Shown: positions 33,239 through 44,342 of the stretch, in pieces
Layout of the letters: every line of letters begins with the position of its first letter
Position numbering within the stretch: position 1 is the first letter of the stretch
Assembly (NCBI RefSeq): GCF_019320115.1
Contig: NC_089582.1
Location: 125,513,259 to 125,577,258, forward strand
DNA length: 64,000 bases
From: Miscanthus floridulus
Taxonomy: Eukaryota > Streptophyta > Magnoliopsida > Poales > Poaceae
Direction of reading: 5' to 3'
The notes under the pieces: generated by a model
Told to the model about the DNA's origin: nothing
What the model saw: only the letters and a program-made list of their open reading frames with translations
Database searches by the model: none
Made by a program: the position numbers and the translations under genes

Positions 33239-34462
33239 GGGAAATTTTGCTCAGAGACACTGTACAAACGTGCAATTTGCTGTTGAACACCGCCAACTCG
33301 AAAATTGGCCCAGTACCATTATGAAATTGAGGCCATTATTTTATTCATTTCTTGTATTCGCGGAGAGAGATGGTGAGAAAAATGACATTTTTGTCCTTCA
33401 ACCTATAGCTGTTCACTGTGGTCGTCTTCCACCTTCAGATGGACGGCCATGGATGGCCACTTGCACAGGGGGCGGGGCACGCTCTGGCCATGGATGGGGG
33501 ATAGGGGCGGCTGGGCTCACCGACCGGCGGTAGGAGCCCACGGCGACGACGCTAGGACACAGGGAGGCGTCACTCGTCTCCGATCCATGAAGGGGCGGCT
33601 CCGGCGGTCACTTCGCGCGCATCGAGTGGTTCGAGACGCCCGACGTGGTGCGTGCGGGCGGCCTACCGATGCAGTACCTGTGGGAGAGTGGCGCGCCGGA
33701 GTACCTCGCCGGCGTGGGCCGCATCCTAGCCGAGCCGCGGTTCGCGGCCGTAGCAGGGCGGGGGCCGCCGCTGCTCGTGTTCGAGGACGCTTGGCCCATG
33801 GACGAGTCGGCGTGGGCCGTGCTAGCGTCGTCCCCGACCCCGCTCGGCGACGAGAGGAAGCTCCTGCTCATGTGCCGCGACACCGACCTTGCCCGGCTCT
33901 GCATGGCGGACCCCGCGGGGGCGGTTCCGAGTCGCAGCTGGCAACAGAATCGCGGCGGCTGTGGCGGCTAGGGCGCGCAGCTTGAGCGAAGCAGGTACTG
34001 GCGGCGGCACGGAGGGCCAGAGCCCGGGGCCAAGGTGGTCGCCGATGGCGGTGCTGTAGGGAGCGCCCCGGGGCATTGCTCCCATGCGGTGCTGGGCAAG
34101 GGGCAGCGGGGCCGCGCGGCCACGGTACGAGGGAGAGGGCCGAGGTGGCGTGGCTGCTGTTCTTAGGCGCAGAAACAGCGCGACTGCCAGGCTGGGAAAA
34201 CGAAGAACGAAATTGCCGGTCATGGAAGACCTCGCCGGAGAAGAAAGGGTGCGAACGGTAACAGCCGGAGGTTGAAGACGAGGGCAAAAATGTTATTTCT
34301 CCCACCTTCTCTCTCCACAATTACGAGAAATGAATTAAATAATGGCCGCAGCGTGTTACAGCAAAGAATCTCAATTTCATAATGGTACTGGGCCAATTTT
34401 CGAGTTGGCGGTGTTCAACAGCAAATTGCACGTTTGTGTAGTGTCTCTGAGCAAAATTTCCC
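33239..34462 (+). mobile_element. Pack-MULE 1
   Basis: Inverted ends GGGAAATTTTGCTCAGAGAC run about 170-200 bp with one roughly 28-bp indel between arms (left about 33239-33410, right about 34265-34462). Exact 9-bp target duplications AAACAAATA lie at 33230-33238 and 34463-34471. The 1.2-kb element has no transposase; its interior is GC-rich host gene sequence. That combination defines a Pack-MULE. Confidence 0.88.
33606..33935 (+). pseudogene. NB-ARC-like gene fragment inside Pack-MULE 1
   Basis: About 110 codons are open: HFARIEWFETPDVVRAGGLP, then LLVFEDAWPMDESAWAVLAS, then KLLLMCRDTDLARLCMADP. The second block looks like the kinase-2 strand (hydrophobic stretch, acidic residue, W) and the third like the RNBS-B strand (LLxxCRD) of NB-ARC ATPase domains in plant disease-resistance proteins. 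The P-loop, GLPL motif and LRRs are absent. After ADPAGAV the frame enters unrelated sequence. The assignment is tentative because the motifs are not fully canonical. Since it lies between Pack-MULE arms, it is a captured piece. Confidence 0.5.
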
Positions 34463-34471
34463 AAACAAATA

Positions 34472-35273
34472 AGATAGGGCGCAACGAACCGCGTCTAGCG
34501 TGACCGCGCAACATGCCGGCCCACATGTCCGCTCCCACCCATGCTCATGCCGGGAGGAGCTCGCGCTGGGAGGAAAAAGAAGGAGGTCGTCGATGTCGGA
34601 GACGAGCACCTCGCCGGCGTTAGAGTTCCAACGGGATTCGGGAAGCTTAACCCGGTGGCTCTAGAAGGATGTTCGGGAGGAGGCGGTTGCGACACGGCGG
34701 TGGTGGCTGGTTGAAGGGCGGCGAGCGAGGCGGCGGGGGTGCCGCTGAGCAGGCAGCACATGATAACCGGTTGGGCGGGGTTGGCGGCAGGGAAGTCGCG
34801 GCGGTGCTCGCCGGCGAGGTGATGTGTTTAGCGTGAGCGAGTTCGAGGGGTGGGGGCGGGTTGTGGGTGGCGCGGCGAGGCGGCTCGCCATCGGCTGCCA
34901 GTGGGGGGGCAAGGGCGAGGTCGACGGCGGAGCTTCGACGACTTCCTTGAGTTTAGTGAAGGGTGGGGTCGAGGAGGCGAGGGCGGATGGTGGGCGGGCC
35001 GACCGGCGACGAGGCAACCGCGGCGGGAAAGGAGGCGTGGGAGGTGGAGGAGGGGCACATCAGGAGGTTGATTGCGCGACCCGTTGCGCCTTAACTTGCG
35101 ATTTACGTGACAAAAAATATTGAATGGTGCATAAGCTATCTCAGTATTTCTAGGTTTTGTCTTATATGACAACTTTGCAAAAGAAGTATGTTTTTCTCTC
35201 ACGTCCCTTTGTATATATTGATAGAATTCTTTGTGTGCCATAAAAAAGGTTACTCTTTCATCTCTGCCATCTA
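34472..35273. other. GC-rich DNA between two Pack-MULEs
   Basis: No family recognised in either strand's ORFs (34495-35240). Near 35222, GAATTCTTTGTGTGCCAT resembles the end of the Mutator-type element at 29226, so this may be the remaining end of another MULE whose partner end was not found. GC-rich sequence at 34.5-35.1 kb could be its captured cargo. Confidence 0.4.
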
Positions 35274-35282
35274 AAAAATCTA

Positions 35283-37271
35283 GAGTCTTTTACTTGTATG
35301 CCATTAAAAAGATGGTCTAATCGTCTATGTTCCTAAAAAGTTCGATCTATCGTCAGTATCCAAGCTCGAAAAACTTTTCTCTCTCACGCCATTCTGTCCG
35401 CCTTCTGTTTGATTTGCGCCGTTTGGCTGTCCTGGCGAGTGGGGTCCGCTGTGGCAAATGACCTCAGTTGCCCCTTGCCGTTGGAATTAGAGGTGGAGGC
35501 CGTGTTGACCGGTATTGACCGCTCTCGCTCTCCTCATCTGGCTCGACTCCTCCGCTCCCTCCGCTCGACTGCCTGCCCAACCGACCTAGCTGCCTGCCCA
35601 GCGGAATCCCTTCTTCGTGTCCGGTGGTATAACAAGCCATTGAGGAGAGCAGCTGAGCGCGACGAGCACCTCCACGATGGCCGCCTCGGCCTTGTCTTTG
35701 TCCGCCCACCGCAGCGTCTGCAGCGCGTACACGCGCGGCGCGCCGTCGAACCAGCGCCTCCGGTCCATGTTCCGCTCCGCCTGCCACTGCACCGTGTCGC
35801 GCGCCATCGGGTCCAGCCACGCCATGATGCGGTCCACGGCGTCCTTCCACCCGTGCGCCAGGGCCTCGTCCAGCGGGCCCGGGTCGCACCACCACTCCCG
35901 GAGCTTGGACCGCACCGCCGCGCGGAGCTTCGCGGGGAGCATCTCGTACATCTCGGTGCGCTCTGCGGAGGCCTCCTCCTGGCGGCCTTCGGCCTCCATC
36001 CGCAGCAGCTCCTTCGCGGACACGATCACGTTCGCGTACTGCTGGTCCAGCCCCGCGCCGCCGACGGTGCTGGGCGGCGCGTCGAGGAGCTTGCGCCAGT
36101 TGGAGGGGGACTTCTGCTGGCCCGGCGGGGGACGCCCGATGATCGGGCACGAGTTGCTCGTCATCGGCGGGTGCACGCGGGACGGGCCGTCCCGACGCGT
36201 GATCGGCCCGGACGACGCCTTCGCCTTCCCCGATCACGGGTGCAGCAGCTTCGACAGCCGGGTCTGGACGCTGTCCGTGGTGGTCGACGGCAGCGGCGGC
36301 GGGATCGGGCCGCTGAGGCGGCTCCATCCTCGGACGCTCATCTTCCGCTCGGCGGACTCCAACTCATCGAGCGCCTCCATCTCGGAGCAGAGCCTGGCCG
36401 TGGCGGCGACGAGGCGCTCCATCTTCTTGGCCTTCACCCTGAGCCCCTTAGCCACGAGCGGGTCGAGGCTCGCGTCGGGGGCGCCGGCCTTGATGCAGGC
36501 GTAGACGCCGCCGAAGTCGATGCCGCACCACAGGCCGAGGCGCGCGACGGCGGCTGCCGCGGCGTCCAGCGACACGACCAGCTCGGCGCAGGCCAGCCTG
36601 AGGAGGAACGCCTGGTCGGTGGAGTTGAGGTACACCATGCCCGGCGAGCACATGGCGTCGGAGCGCAGCCGGGAGACCTCCTGGTCCGACAATGACCGGT
36701 GTAGCGACAGCAGCTTGGACATGGCCGCCGCCGCCTCGAACGCCAGGATCCCCAGCGACGCCTGCGGGCCCGCCGGCAACCGCAGGTAGACGGGCAGCCA
36801 TGGCTTCTGCACAACCATGGGTGAACTATATATGATGAATCCCCCTCGCTCTCTTAGTTCACGATCCTGCAACGCCCCTGCCTGATCGAAGCTCCCCGCC
36901 TGCTCTCCTCAATGGCTTGTTATACCACCGGACATGAAGAAGGGATTCCGCTGGGCAGGCAGCTAGGTCGGTTGGGCAGGCAGTCGAGCGGAGGGAGCGG
37001 AGGAGTCGAGCCAGACGACGAGAGTGAGAGCGGTCAATACCGGTCAACACGGCCTCCACCTCTAATTCCACCGGCAAGGGGCAACTGAGGTCATTTGCCA
37101 CAGCAGACCCCACTCGTCAGGACAGCCAAACGGCGCAAATCAAACAGAAGGCGGACAGAATGGCGTGAGAGAGAAAAGTTTTTTTGAGCTTGGACACTGA
37201 CGATGGATTGAACTTTTTAGGGACATAGACGATTAGACCATCTTTTTTAATGGCATACAAGTAAAAGACTC
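35283..37271 (-). mobile_element. Pack-MULE 2 with 370-bp terminal inverted repeats
   Basis: The arms span about 35283-35653 and 36900-37271, starting GAGTCTTTTACTTGTATGCC and its inverse, more than 90% alike by eye. AAAAATCTA flanks both sides exactly (35274-35282 and 37272-37280), the 9-bp duplication of Mutator-type transposition. There is no transposase. The 1.25-kb interior is a host gene copy on the minus strand. Both arms contribute to it: the right arm lies upstream of the ATG, and the left arm supplies the last codons and the stop. Confidence 0.93.
35586..36818 (-). pseudogene. PSI-like (DUF3475/DUF668) gene captured in Pack-MULE 2
   Basis: From ATG 36818 the frame encodes an N-terminal DUF3475-type block (LGILAFEAAAAMSKLLSLHR, SLSDQEVSRLRSD, FLLRLACAELVVSLD, AKKMERLVAATARLCSEMEA). 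A DUF668-type block follows (APPSTVGGAGLDQQYANVIV, EMYEMLPAKLRAAVRSKLRE, DTVQWQAERNMDRRRWFDGA, VYALQTLRWADKDKAEAA). Proteins of this pair are plant PSK-SIMULATOR-like regulators of growth. The whole 410-codon frame has one break, a TGA at 36236-36234 where CGA is likely (KLLHP then stop then SGKAKAS). The stretch between the two domains is shorter than in relatives, suggesting an internal deletion. The last about 18 codons are encoded by the TIR. A TATATA lies about 15 nt before the ATG. Confidence 0.82.
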
Positions 37272-37280
37272 AAAAATCTA

Positions 37281-37958
37281 CGTCCCTTATGCGTCGAGAA
37301 TCAAGTGTTCGAGCCCATTGGTACCACTGTGCTGTCAGATTTATAAATATAAAATAATAAAAGCAGATGGCGAGCTCCTCGAGCGGAGCCACCGTCCACG
37401 TCGCCTGAAATTCCCACCACCGTCCGATCTGTCATTGTATGGCCAAGATTGCTTATAGCCGCTTCCATTAGAACCAGCTTCTTATAACTCTTCGTCGTCG
37501 CAGTTGCTCTGGCTAGCTTCTGCAGCTTCTCGTCAGGACCCCAACCACTGAATATATACCTGCCTCCCGCTTCTCATTCCCTCATTCCAGATTCTTCTCC
37601 TGGCTTCCTCCTCTCTCCCCATCGGTCTCTCTCTGTCCCGACGCACGGAGGGGCGACAACGGCACCACCGGATGCGACTGCTGTGCGGCGGCGGGCGCTG
37701 CCCTCCTTCGCCTCCTCCTCCTCCTCCTCCGTCCAACCTCGGCCGCCTCTCGCCTCCGTTTTCCCCTCCCCTTCCTCTCTCTCCTTTCCTTTTGATGGCG
37801 TGACCGACCAAACCCTAGCTGCGCCATCGATATCCTTGTATGGAGGTACGACATCCTCTATCTCTCTCTGACCCTTTCACTTTCCATGCTTGTGGAGGTT
37901 GGTCGCGATTGCAATGTGGCGGCGGCAGCGGCAGAGGGGAGGGACCTGGAGCTGTGCC
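37281..37958 (+). promoter_or_regulatory. Promoter and leader of the KMS-like gene
   Basis: An AATATATA at about 37551-37558 is a plausible TATA box. A CT-rich leader follows at about 37590-37780. An upstream ATG at 37672 opens a 43-codon frame ending before 37810, which may be a uORF. GTACG after 37848 could be a leader intron donor. Pack-MULE 2 ends only about 280 bp upstream of the TATA, so its insertion may affect this promoter. Confidence 0.45.
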
Positions 37959-40900
37959 ATGGGGCCTACGGTCGGCGCCGGCGAGGACAAGACCATGTCA
38001 GGTGAGTGAGTCGATCGGCTCGCAAGGCTCTAGGAGGGGTCGTGTTGTTTGGTCCGCCCATTGTTCTTGGAGATACGCCGTCTCGTTTAGTTCTTGGGTT
38101 TTAAATCATCTTGCGCTGTTCAAACTTGACATCTGTGGTGTGGAATTATGGAAATCGTTGTTGCTGCTCGAGCTGCGAATGCGTGTCTTTGAGGTTTTCC
38201 TACAAGGTTGGAATATTTCATGTTTTTTTTCTGTTTTTTTTTCCTACAAATTCGGATTGGCGATACGTATAACCCCTTCTATTTTAGGGAAACACAGTGA
38301 CTTTTTTTTGTTTGGTTTATTTATTTTCTTGCCCGCCCGTGATTCAGAGCAGAGTAGAACCGTTATTTTGAGTAGCGAAATTGCGTGCTTGGTATCGGTT
38401 CTTTCAATCTGTGATTTTGTTTTATTCAAGCATTGGATGCTTTTAGAACACACCTTTTGAAGGTTAAAACTTAAAAACTGAGGTTTTCCACGATTTCAAG
38501 TTAGATTTTTACATAGTATTTTGGCGGTTAGCGTCTGATTGAATTATCTTTATTTACTTGATTTTTTTTTCTTCGGACTTATTTTTACATGATAAAATCT
38601 TGGCATCTAGGAGTGGTGGTTTTACTATTTTGTTTTTTTCTCTGCTGTCTTGCCCTTCTGGCAGGATTTCAATGCAAATTTAGTTTTCCAGCTCGAAGAC
38701 AAATACAAATGCCACCGCCACAAAGCCTCCTTTCTTCGAAAAACTGTGTTATGGAAGGGTAGCTGCCATTTTTTCCCCATGCGTTGCAAAACTTGCGGAA
38801 TTTCGATTTACTATATGTGAACAAGTTACCTAGAATGTTAGTAATAATTTGGAGTGTGCGTTGGATTCTCCATACGGCACTACAGGATGAGATGAAACCA
38901 TGATTTTTATTAACACTTCGCTAACTGAACGAATAATGAGATATACTGTGCTGTAGCCCATGCTCTAACCAGTGCGCTTTATATTTCAGAGCTCCAGGAA
39001 AAACATCGTGTGGACCTGGAGAGACTAACAATTACATCAAGACCATTCAAAACATTGGCATTCTTTGTGTTAGCCATTGCTCAGAGTTTGGAAAGAACGT
39101 GTTCATCTGTTCTGAAAAAAGGTTCTCGGTTAAAAATCGCAATGCTTTTGGTTGCTGCTACTTGGGTTCTGCTCTTGTTCACTGATGGCTTGCATGAAAA
39201 GGTACCGTCTTCTTTCAAATTAGTTAGAACATCTGTATATCACAGGATATTTGAAGCAAAATATTATTGATGTGACCAATCTATAACAATGTAGATGAAA
39301 TTCTCTTGAACAATATGGAAGCAAATTTGCTAAATGGCAGATAGTTTTAGGTCTTCCCTAAATATATATAGCAGCTTGGATAAACATGGTATGTTGTCAT
39401 TGATGCAGCATCTACAGGAGCTACTTTGGTATGTCAGGTTTGGATTGTGGTGGATCATACTAGGGGTTGCTTCATCGATTGGATTACGTAATTACAAATA
39501 GTTTCAGATGTGGTGAAATTGTGCATTAGGAGTTTAATTAGTTGATTTAAATATAACAAGAGTTTCTGCTTACACTGTAATTATCTTGCAGGTTCTGGTT
39601 TGCACACTTTCATAATGTATTTAGGTCCCCATGTTGCCCTGTTTACTATCAAAGCGGTTCAGTGTGGTAGGGTTGATTTAAAAGGTGCTCCTTATGACAC
39701 TATTCTCCTTAAAAGGAGCCCATCCTGGTTGGAGAAAGACTGTCTGCAGTTTAGACCCCCAATTTATCATGAAACAATTCCATTCAGCAAAATACTGCAA
39801 GAAGTTTGTCTCGAAGCTGTTCTTTGGGGCATTGGAACTGCACTTGGAGAGCTTCCTCCATATTTCCTCTCAAGAGCAGGTTTTGTTCATACTGCTCTGC
39901 ATACTAACTATAGCATAATTTACTTCATTATTACAGCTATTTCCTCTTGCTTGTCCACTTGATCCGTCTCTTCCACTTTGAGTCATTGCCTCATGCCCTC
40001 ATCAGTTGTCCAAGGGCTGGTTAAAAAAATGCAATTCTACCTCCTGCCTATTTTTTGATAATAATACCACCTTTCATTGAAGCATACTTGTGCTCGGATT
40101 TCCTGGCCAGAGTAGCAAACTAAAATTGTGTAATAGTCTTCTTGTTCTTCTTAGACAATGGAATAGAAATATCCAAGCCTCCACATTGTGAGATGCTTTA
40201 GGCGGTCCTTATTAGAATAGGTGCAAAAGCAGTAAAAGGAAAACAAAATGCTTAATAACAGCGATCTACAGCCATTATAAACCAAGTCTGCTGGTTCTGT
40301 AACTAAAGAAACAAATATAAGATATGTGCAAGAGAATGCAGCATTTTTCATTGAATACTTTTTTTCCTTGTCTCCTTTTAGTTTTGTAGATATAAACAAT
40401 ACTTTTTTTCCTTCTCCTTTTAGTTTTGTAGATATAAACAATGATGTCTTCATATTGTTATACATGAAAATGAAAATGGTAACCATCTTATTAGCTTATA
40501 TCACAGGCTAAGTCCCCCTTCTACTAAGAAATTGAAATCATTTATGATCCATGGGGCTTATATAGGTATCAAAGGAATAGTGAGCTTGTTTATATCCAAA
40601 AAGTTTTACAGCTCTGCTGCCAGCAGGGTTATCTAGCTTACAAGTTAACCACAACAATCCATCATATAAAGTTAAATTTAGGATCAATGTGCCTTACAAG
40701 ATTGTGCCATTGGTTAAAGGCATCAACTTCAATGATGCAGTAAGCCCGTTTTTTTTCTAAGTATGTGTTATGTTGCTGACTCCTTTTAAATAATGAACCA
40801 CAGCTAGCATGTCAGGCCGCGTAATTGATGAGTTGGAAGATTTGGATGCTTCCATTTCAGAAGGTTTTCTATCATCAACTTTGCGCCAGGCCAAAAGATG

Positions 40901-41375
40901 CCTCATGTCTCATTCACAGCATTTAAGCTTCACTCTAATATTCCTACTTGCTTCGGTTAGTATCATTTTGTTGACATTTAAAATTTGTTTGTTCAAGTCA
41001 TATTTTAGTATGTTGCATTTTTACCCTACTTGCTGACTTGCCTTGTAGCACCTTGTCAATTTAGACTGTAATAAGGTGAAGGCCCATTTAAATCGTTGAA
41101 GAAACTCACATTCACTCTTTTCTGACATTTGCATGACATATTATTGTTAAATCTTTTGAATTTTTGGTCTCACCGAAGTTTTATACTTATTGACATATTA
41201 TTCCTTTCCTTATGAGATGTATGGCATGGAGAAACTGTATAATTATTTCTTCTGTCAGGTGCCAAACCCTCTATTTGATCTTGCCGGTATGTTGTGTGGA
41301 CAATTCAACATCCCTTTCTGGAAGTTTTTTCTAGCAACTTTGATTGGAAAAGCTATTGTTAAAGTTTGTATCCAG
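37959..41375 (+). CDS. VMP1/KMS-type vacuole membrane protein, six exons, C-terminus not found
   Basis: Six exons join in phase: 37959-38001, 38990-39201, 39409-39487, 39592-39879, 40804-40955 and 41259-41375, each with GT/AG ends, giving 297 codons. The ATG has a good context (GTGCCATGG). Sequence landmarks are [75 protein letters not shown] and [20 protein letters not shown] followed by [15 protein letters not shown], matching plant KMS1/KMS2, relatives of animal VMP1. These are multi-pass ER/endomembrane proteins with a DedA/VTT-type core, needed for ER and Golgi organisation. A Gly normally preceding SGLHTF is Arg at the third splice junction. The family's last 100-odd residues were not found down to 45 kb. 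Reading through the last donor adds five codons to a TAG. Confidence 0.8.
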
Positions 41376-42288
41376 GTTCGTCAAACTTCTTAGTGCAATT
41401 CATATATTTGCATTTTGCTGTGAATTGTAGTCATAGTATCATGCAGATTTCTTCTCATCTCCGTTAAGACAACTGACTGTCATTTACAAATCACTTATGT
41501 AGACCACGCCCAAGATTGTTGGGATAGGGATTATGGTGGTTTCAGATGACAGATTTGTCTGTACCTTCTTTGTCTTTGGGGAGGAAATATATAGTCCTCG
41601 TCATAATTTGTAAGTATTCTTCTATCTGCAGCATGGACTTCTTCCATTTTCATAGATAAGTGTTTCTAAATGTGTTTAGTATTGTATGATTTCCCTTTAG
41701 TTACCAAGTGTTCTTCAATGTACAGCATGACCGAGTGATTATTGGTGCTGTAGCATAATTTTGATGCTCCTATGCATGAGACTGAAGTTTCTTTTCAAAT
41801 TATATGTGTATGTGCGTGCTTGCTTTGCCCCTAATAGTTGTTTTCATGATATAGTGCCCGTTTTTATATGTATAATCTATTTATTTAGCATGATATGTCA
41901 AGCATAAATTTCATAATTATATCTTCAACACAATGATATTCATTAATAAATAGAACGTTTGAGACGGTGCTTATGTATAATTTACTTATTATGGATGTGT
42001 CAATAACAAATTCCTTAGTTATTTTCAATACAATGAGCGTTATTAGTAAATAGAATATTTGAAGAGAACATTTGAAGTAGTGCTAATTCCTGGTGCTGTT
42101 TTTTTATACATGTTTTTTATGTGGACAGGTTGTGGTAAACCTCATTCCTTTGGAAACCAATGGAGCTACAGGCAATATATATAGGTGTGTAGCCTTGCTA
42201 AAGTATGTTCAGTTATTGTTGATTCTTAGATATCTATTGCACTCCTTGTGGGGTTTTTTATACTATACACATTACTATGGATCTTGCT
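41376..42288. other. Non-coding, possible intron
   Basis: Expected next VMP1/KMS exon not seen. A short open stretch after an acceptor at 42128 (VVVNLIPLETNGATGNIY) is not a VMP1 sequence. Confidence 0.4.
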
Positions 42289-42289
42289 T

Positions 42290-42790
42290 CTTGCCATGTG
42301 AAGAGAGCAGTTAAATGATAAATATCTGTTCCACTTAACTGTTGTTTCTAGAATTTTATGCCATCAATTTAGGTGTGCTTCCCTAGATTTGTGTATCTAT
42401 GATAAAAAACAGGTCACCCTCCATGTGTACAGCCACATCATGGCTGTCAACTAAATTTTTTTTGTCCCATGTCAGGTTCATGTTGCTGTCATTTTTATCC
42501 AAAAGTTTGTCCATTGTTGTACATCTAACCTCCCCCCCCCCCCCATTTAGCTTCTTGCCTATGTGAAGAGAGCAGTTAAATGATAAATATCTGTTCCACT
42601 TAACTGTTGTTTCTAGAATTTTATGCCATCAATTTAGGTGTGCTTCCCTAGATTTGTGTATCTATGATAAAAAAACAGGTCACCCTCCATGTGTACAGCC
42701 ACATCATGGTTGTCAACTAATTTTTTTTCTCCCATGTCAGGTTCATGTTGCTGTCATTTTTATCCAAAACTTTGTCCATTGTTTGACATT
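42290..42790 (+). repeat. 264-bp tandem duplication
   Basis: GAAGAGAGCAGTTAAATGAT begins at 42301 and again at 42565. The two copies run about 225 bp with few differences, through AATTTTATGCCATCAATTTA to TTTGTCCATTG, separated by a C-run at 42530-42544. It is probably a recent unequal duplication in non-coding DNA. Confidence 0.9.
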
Positions 42791-42799
42791 TAGCCCTCC

Positions 42800-44208
42800 C
42801 AATTTATTTTCATACGATGTATTTGATTTCAAATTCTCCGGTGTGCCTATGACTGTCCATTCGAACTTAGGTCGATAACTATTCATATGTCAGCCACTAT
42901 CTAAGTTTGATTGCAAGAAAGGGATAGAGTTAACATGCTCACCCTATTTAAGTTCTTTTATACTCTCAACAATTTAACTGTATCTTATCTGCTGCTAAGT
43001 CAGGGTCATTTCTGTGTGTACGTGATTGAAAAGGTCTTCTCTCCTTACTTTAGGTCCATGAATATTATCCGAAACGTACCATTCATTCTTTTCTTACTCG
43101 AGTATTAGAAGTAATGATCCATATAAATCGACATTAAGAGATAAGACAGTATGCATCCACAAATTAATATTCGTACACATAATTATTTCAACTATTTTCA
43201 TAAGACACTATTTTTTTAACAGCATGTGAGCAAGAGTATTCATATACTTTGTAGAACTTTCTCTAGAGTCAATTTGACTGAAGTATATTATCTTAGGTAC
43301 CATTAGGTACCTTACATGGTTAGATCTATTTCTTTTGTATTGACCTTTCTCGAAATATAAAAGATGATGATAAGCTTCAAATCATGTATTTGTTTACTTT
43401 ATGGAAATGGCAGAACAGAAGCCTATAGAACCCATCAATTTGAAACATGCTCATGCGCAGTTGGTCCAGTATTCAGTTTCATTAGTAGGAGTTCCTTTTT
43501 AATTATTCTCTGTATATTCATTAGTAGGAGTTCTTTTTTTATTATTCTCTGTATATTCAGTGTGTTCCTTGGATTAGGATATAGAGCCCTAATTGGATTA
43601 CGATATAGAACACTAATAAGGTTTCATATGGCCGTCCTTGCTTTTTCAGGCAATGCACCATAGCATTTGTAGACCTTTTTGCAGATTTCACATAAAGGTA
43701 CCGCATTTTAATTTACCATTGTTACAGTTTCGTCGGCCTCATCGAACCATGCTTATGTGCAATTACAGTAGTTCCCTTTACCCAACGATGCGTTATTGAG
43801 CAAAACTACAATATGATTCTTATTGAATAGTTTTTTTTCTTGTGGGGATATTTTACAAACTATATTTTGGTAACCAGTATGCTTTATTTGTGTATTGCAA
43901 CACAAGAGACCGACCGTGTAATGGAGATTAGAAACAAACAGGATCTTAGGAGGAACCATTGATGTTCCAATTTTACAGCTTCCTTTTCCAACCTTGCCGA
44001 TGCTACTGACAACTTCAGGGTTCCTTCCTGGTGCCGACTGTAGGATGTAAACTTCTTCCTTGTTTTTAAATTGGCATATTTATTGCAATATATTAGTTAT
44101 GTGCTGTCCGATTCTGCCTATTGCATTTGTAAACTGTCTCCACCATACAACTAGATTACCCAAATACAGTTATTTCTTCAGTCAGTAATTTCTTTTCCCT
44201 CCAACCAG
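42800..44208. other. Non-coding DNA with a small tandem repeat
   Basis: No exon assigned. At about 43480-43560, CATTAGTAGGAGTTC...TATTCTCTGTATATT occurs twice in tandem (about 42-bp unit), and GGATTAGGATATAGAGC is repeated just after it. Confidence 0.45.
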
Positions 44209-44342
44209 GTTACAGTAGTTACGAAGGTGGCGGCTTCACTGAAACATGTGCGGGATCATACATGTCAGATGACTCAGATTTCCCAAAGCGTCTCCAACAT
44301 ATATATCCACCAAGTTATCCAGACCACAACAGCAATAGGTAG
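44209..44342 (+). other. Exon-like segment ending at a stop
   Basis: After CCAACCAG, the DNA is open as GYSSYEGGGFTETCAGSYMS and then DDSDFPKRLQHIYPPSYPDH, ending at TAG. It could be a last exon of a downstream-spliced form of the KMS-like gene or a remnant of another gene. It does not resemble the VMP1/KMS C-terminus, and no family was recognised. Confidence 0.3.

Noticed and set aside
33449..33985. 178-codon plus ORF in Pack-MULE 1
   Set aside because: It reads a different frame from the NB-ARC-like blocks and looks like GC-rich shadow text.
34495..35241. Overlapping ORFs between the Pack-MULEs
   Set aside because: Low-complexity Arg/Pro/Gly text in several frames; no family could be supported.
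35464..36695. Plus-strand ORF of 428 codons across Pack-MULE 2
   Set aside because: It is the complement of the PSI-like frame, Arg/His/Leu-rich and without motifs.
41502..41620. Open stretch as the next KMS exon (TTPKIVGIGIMVVSDD)
   Set aside because: It does not resemble the expected VMP1/KMS segment and lacks a convincing acceptor.
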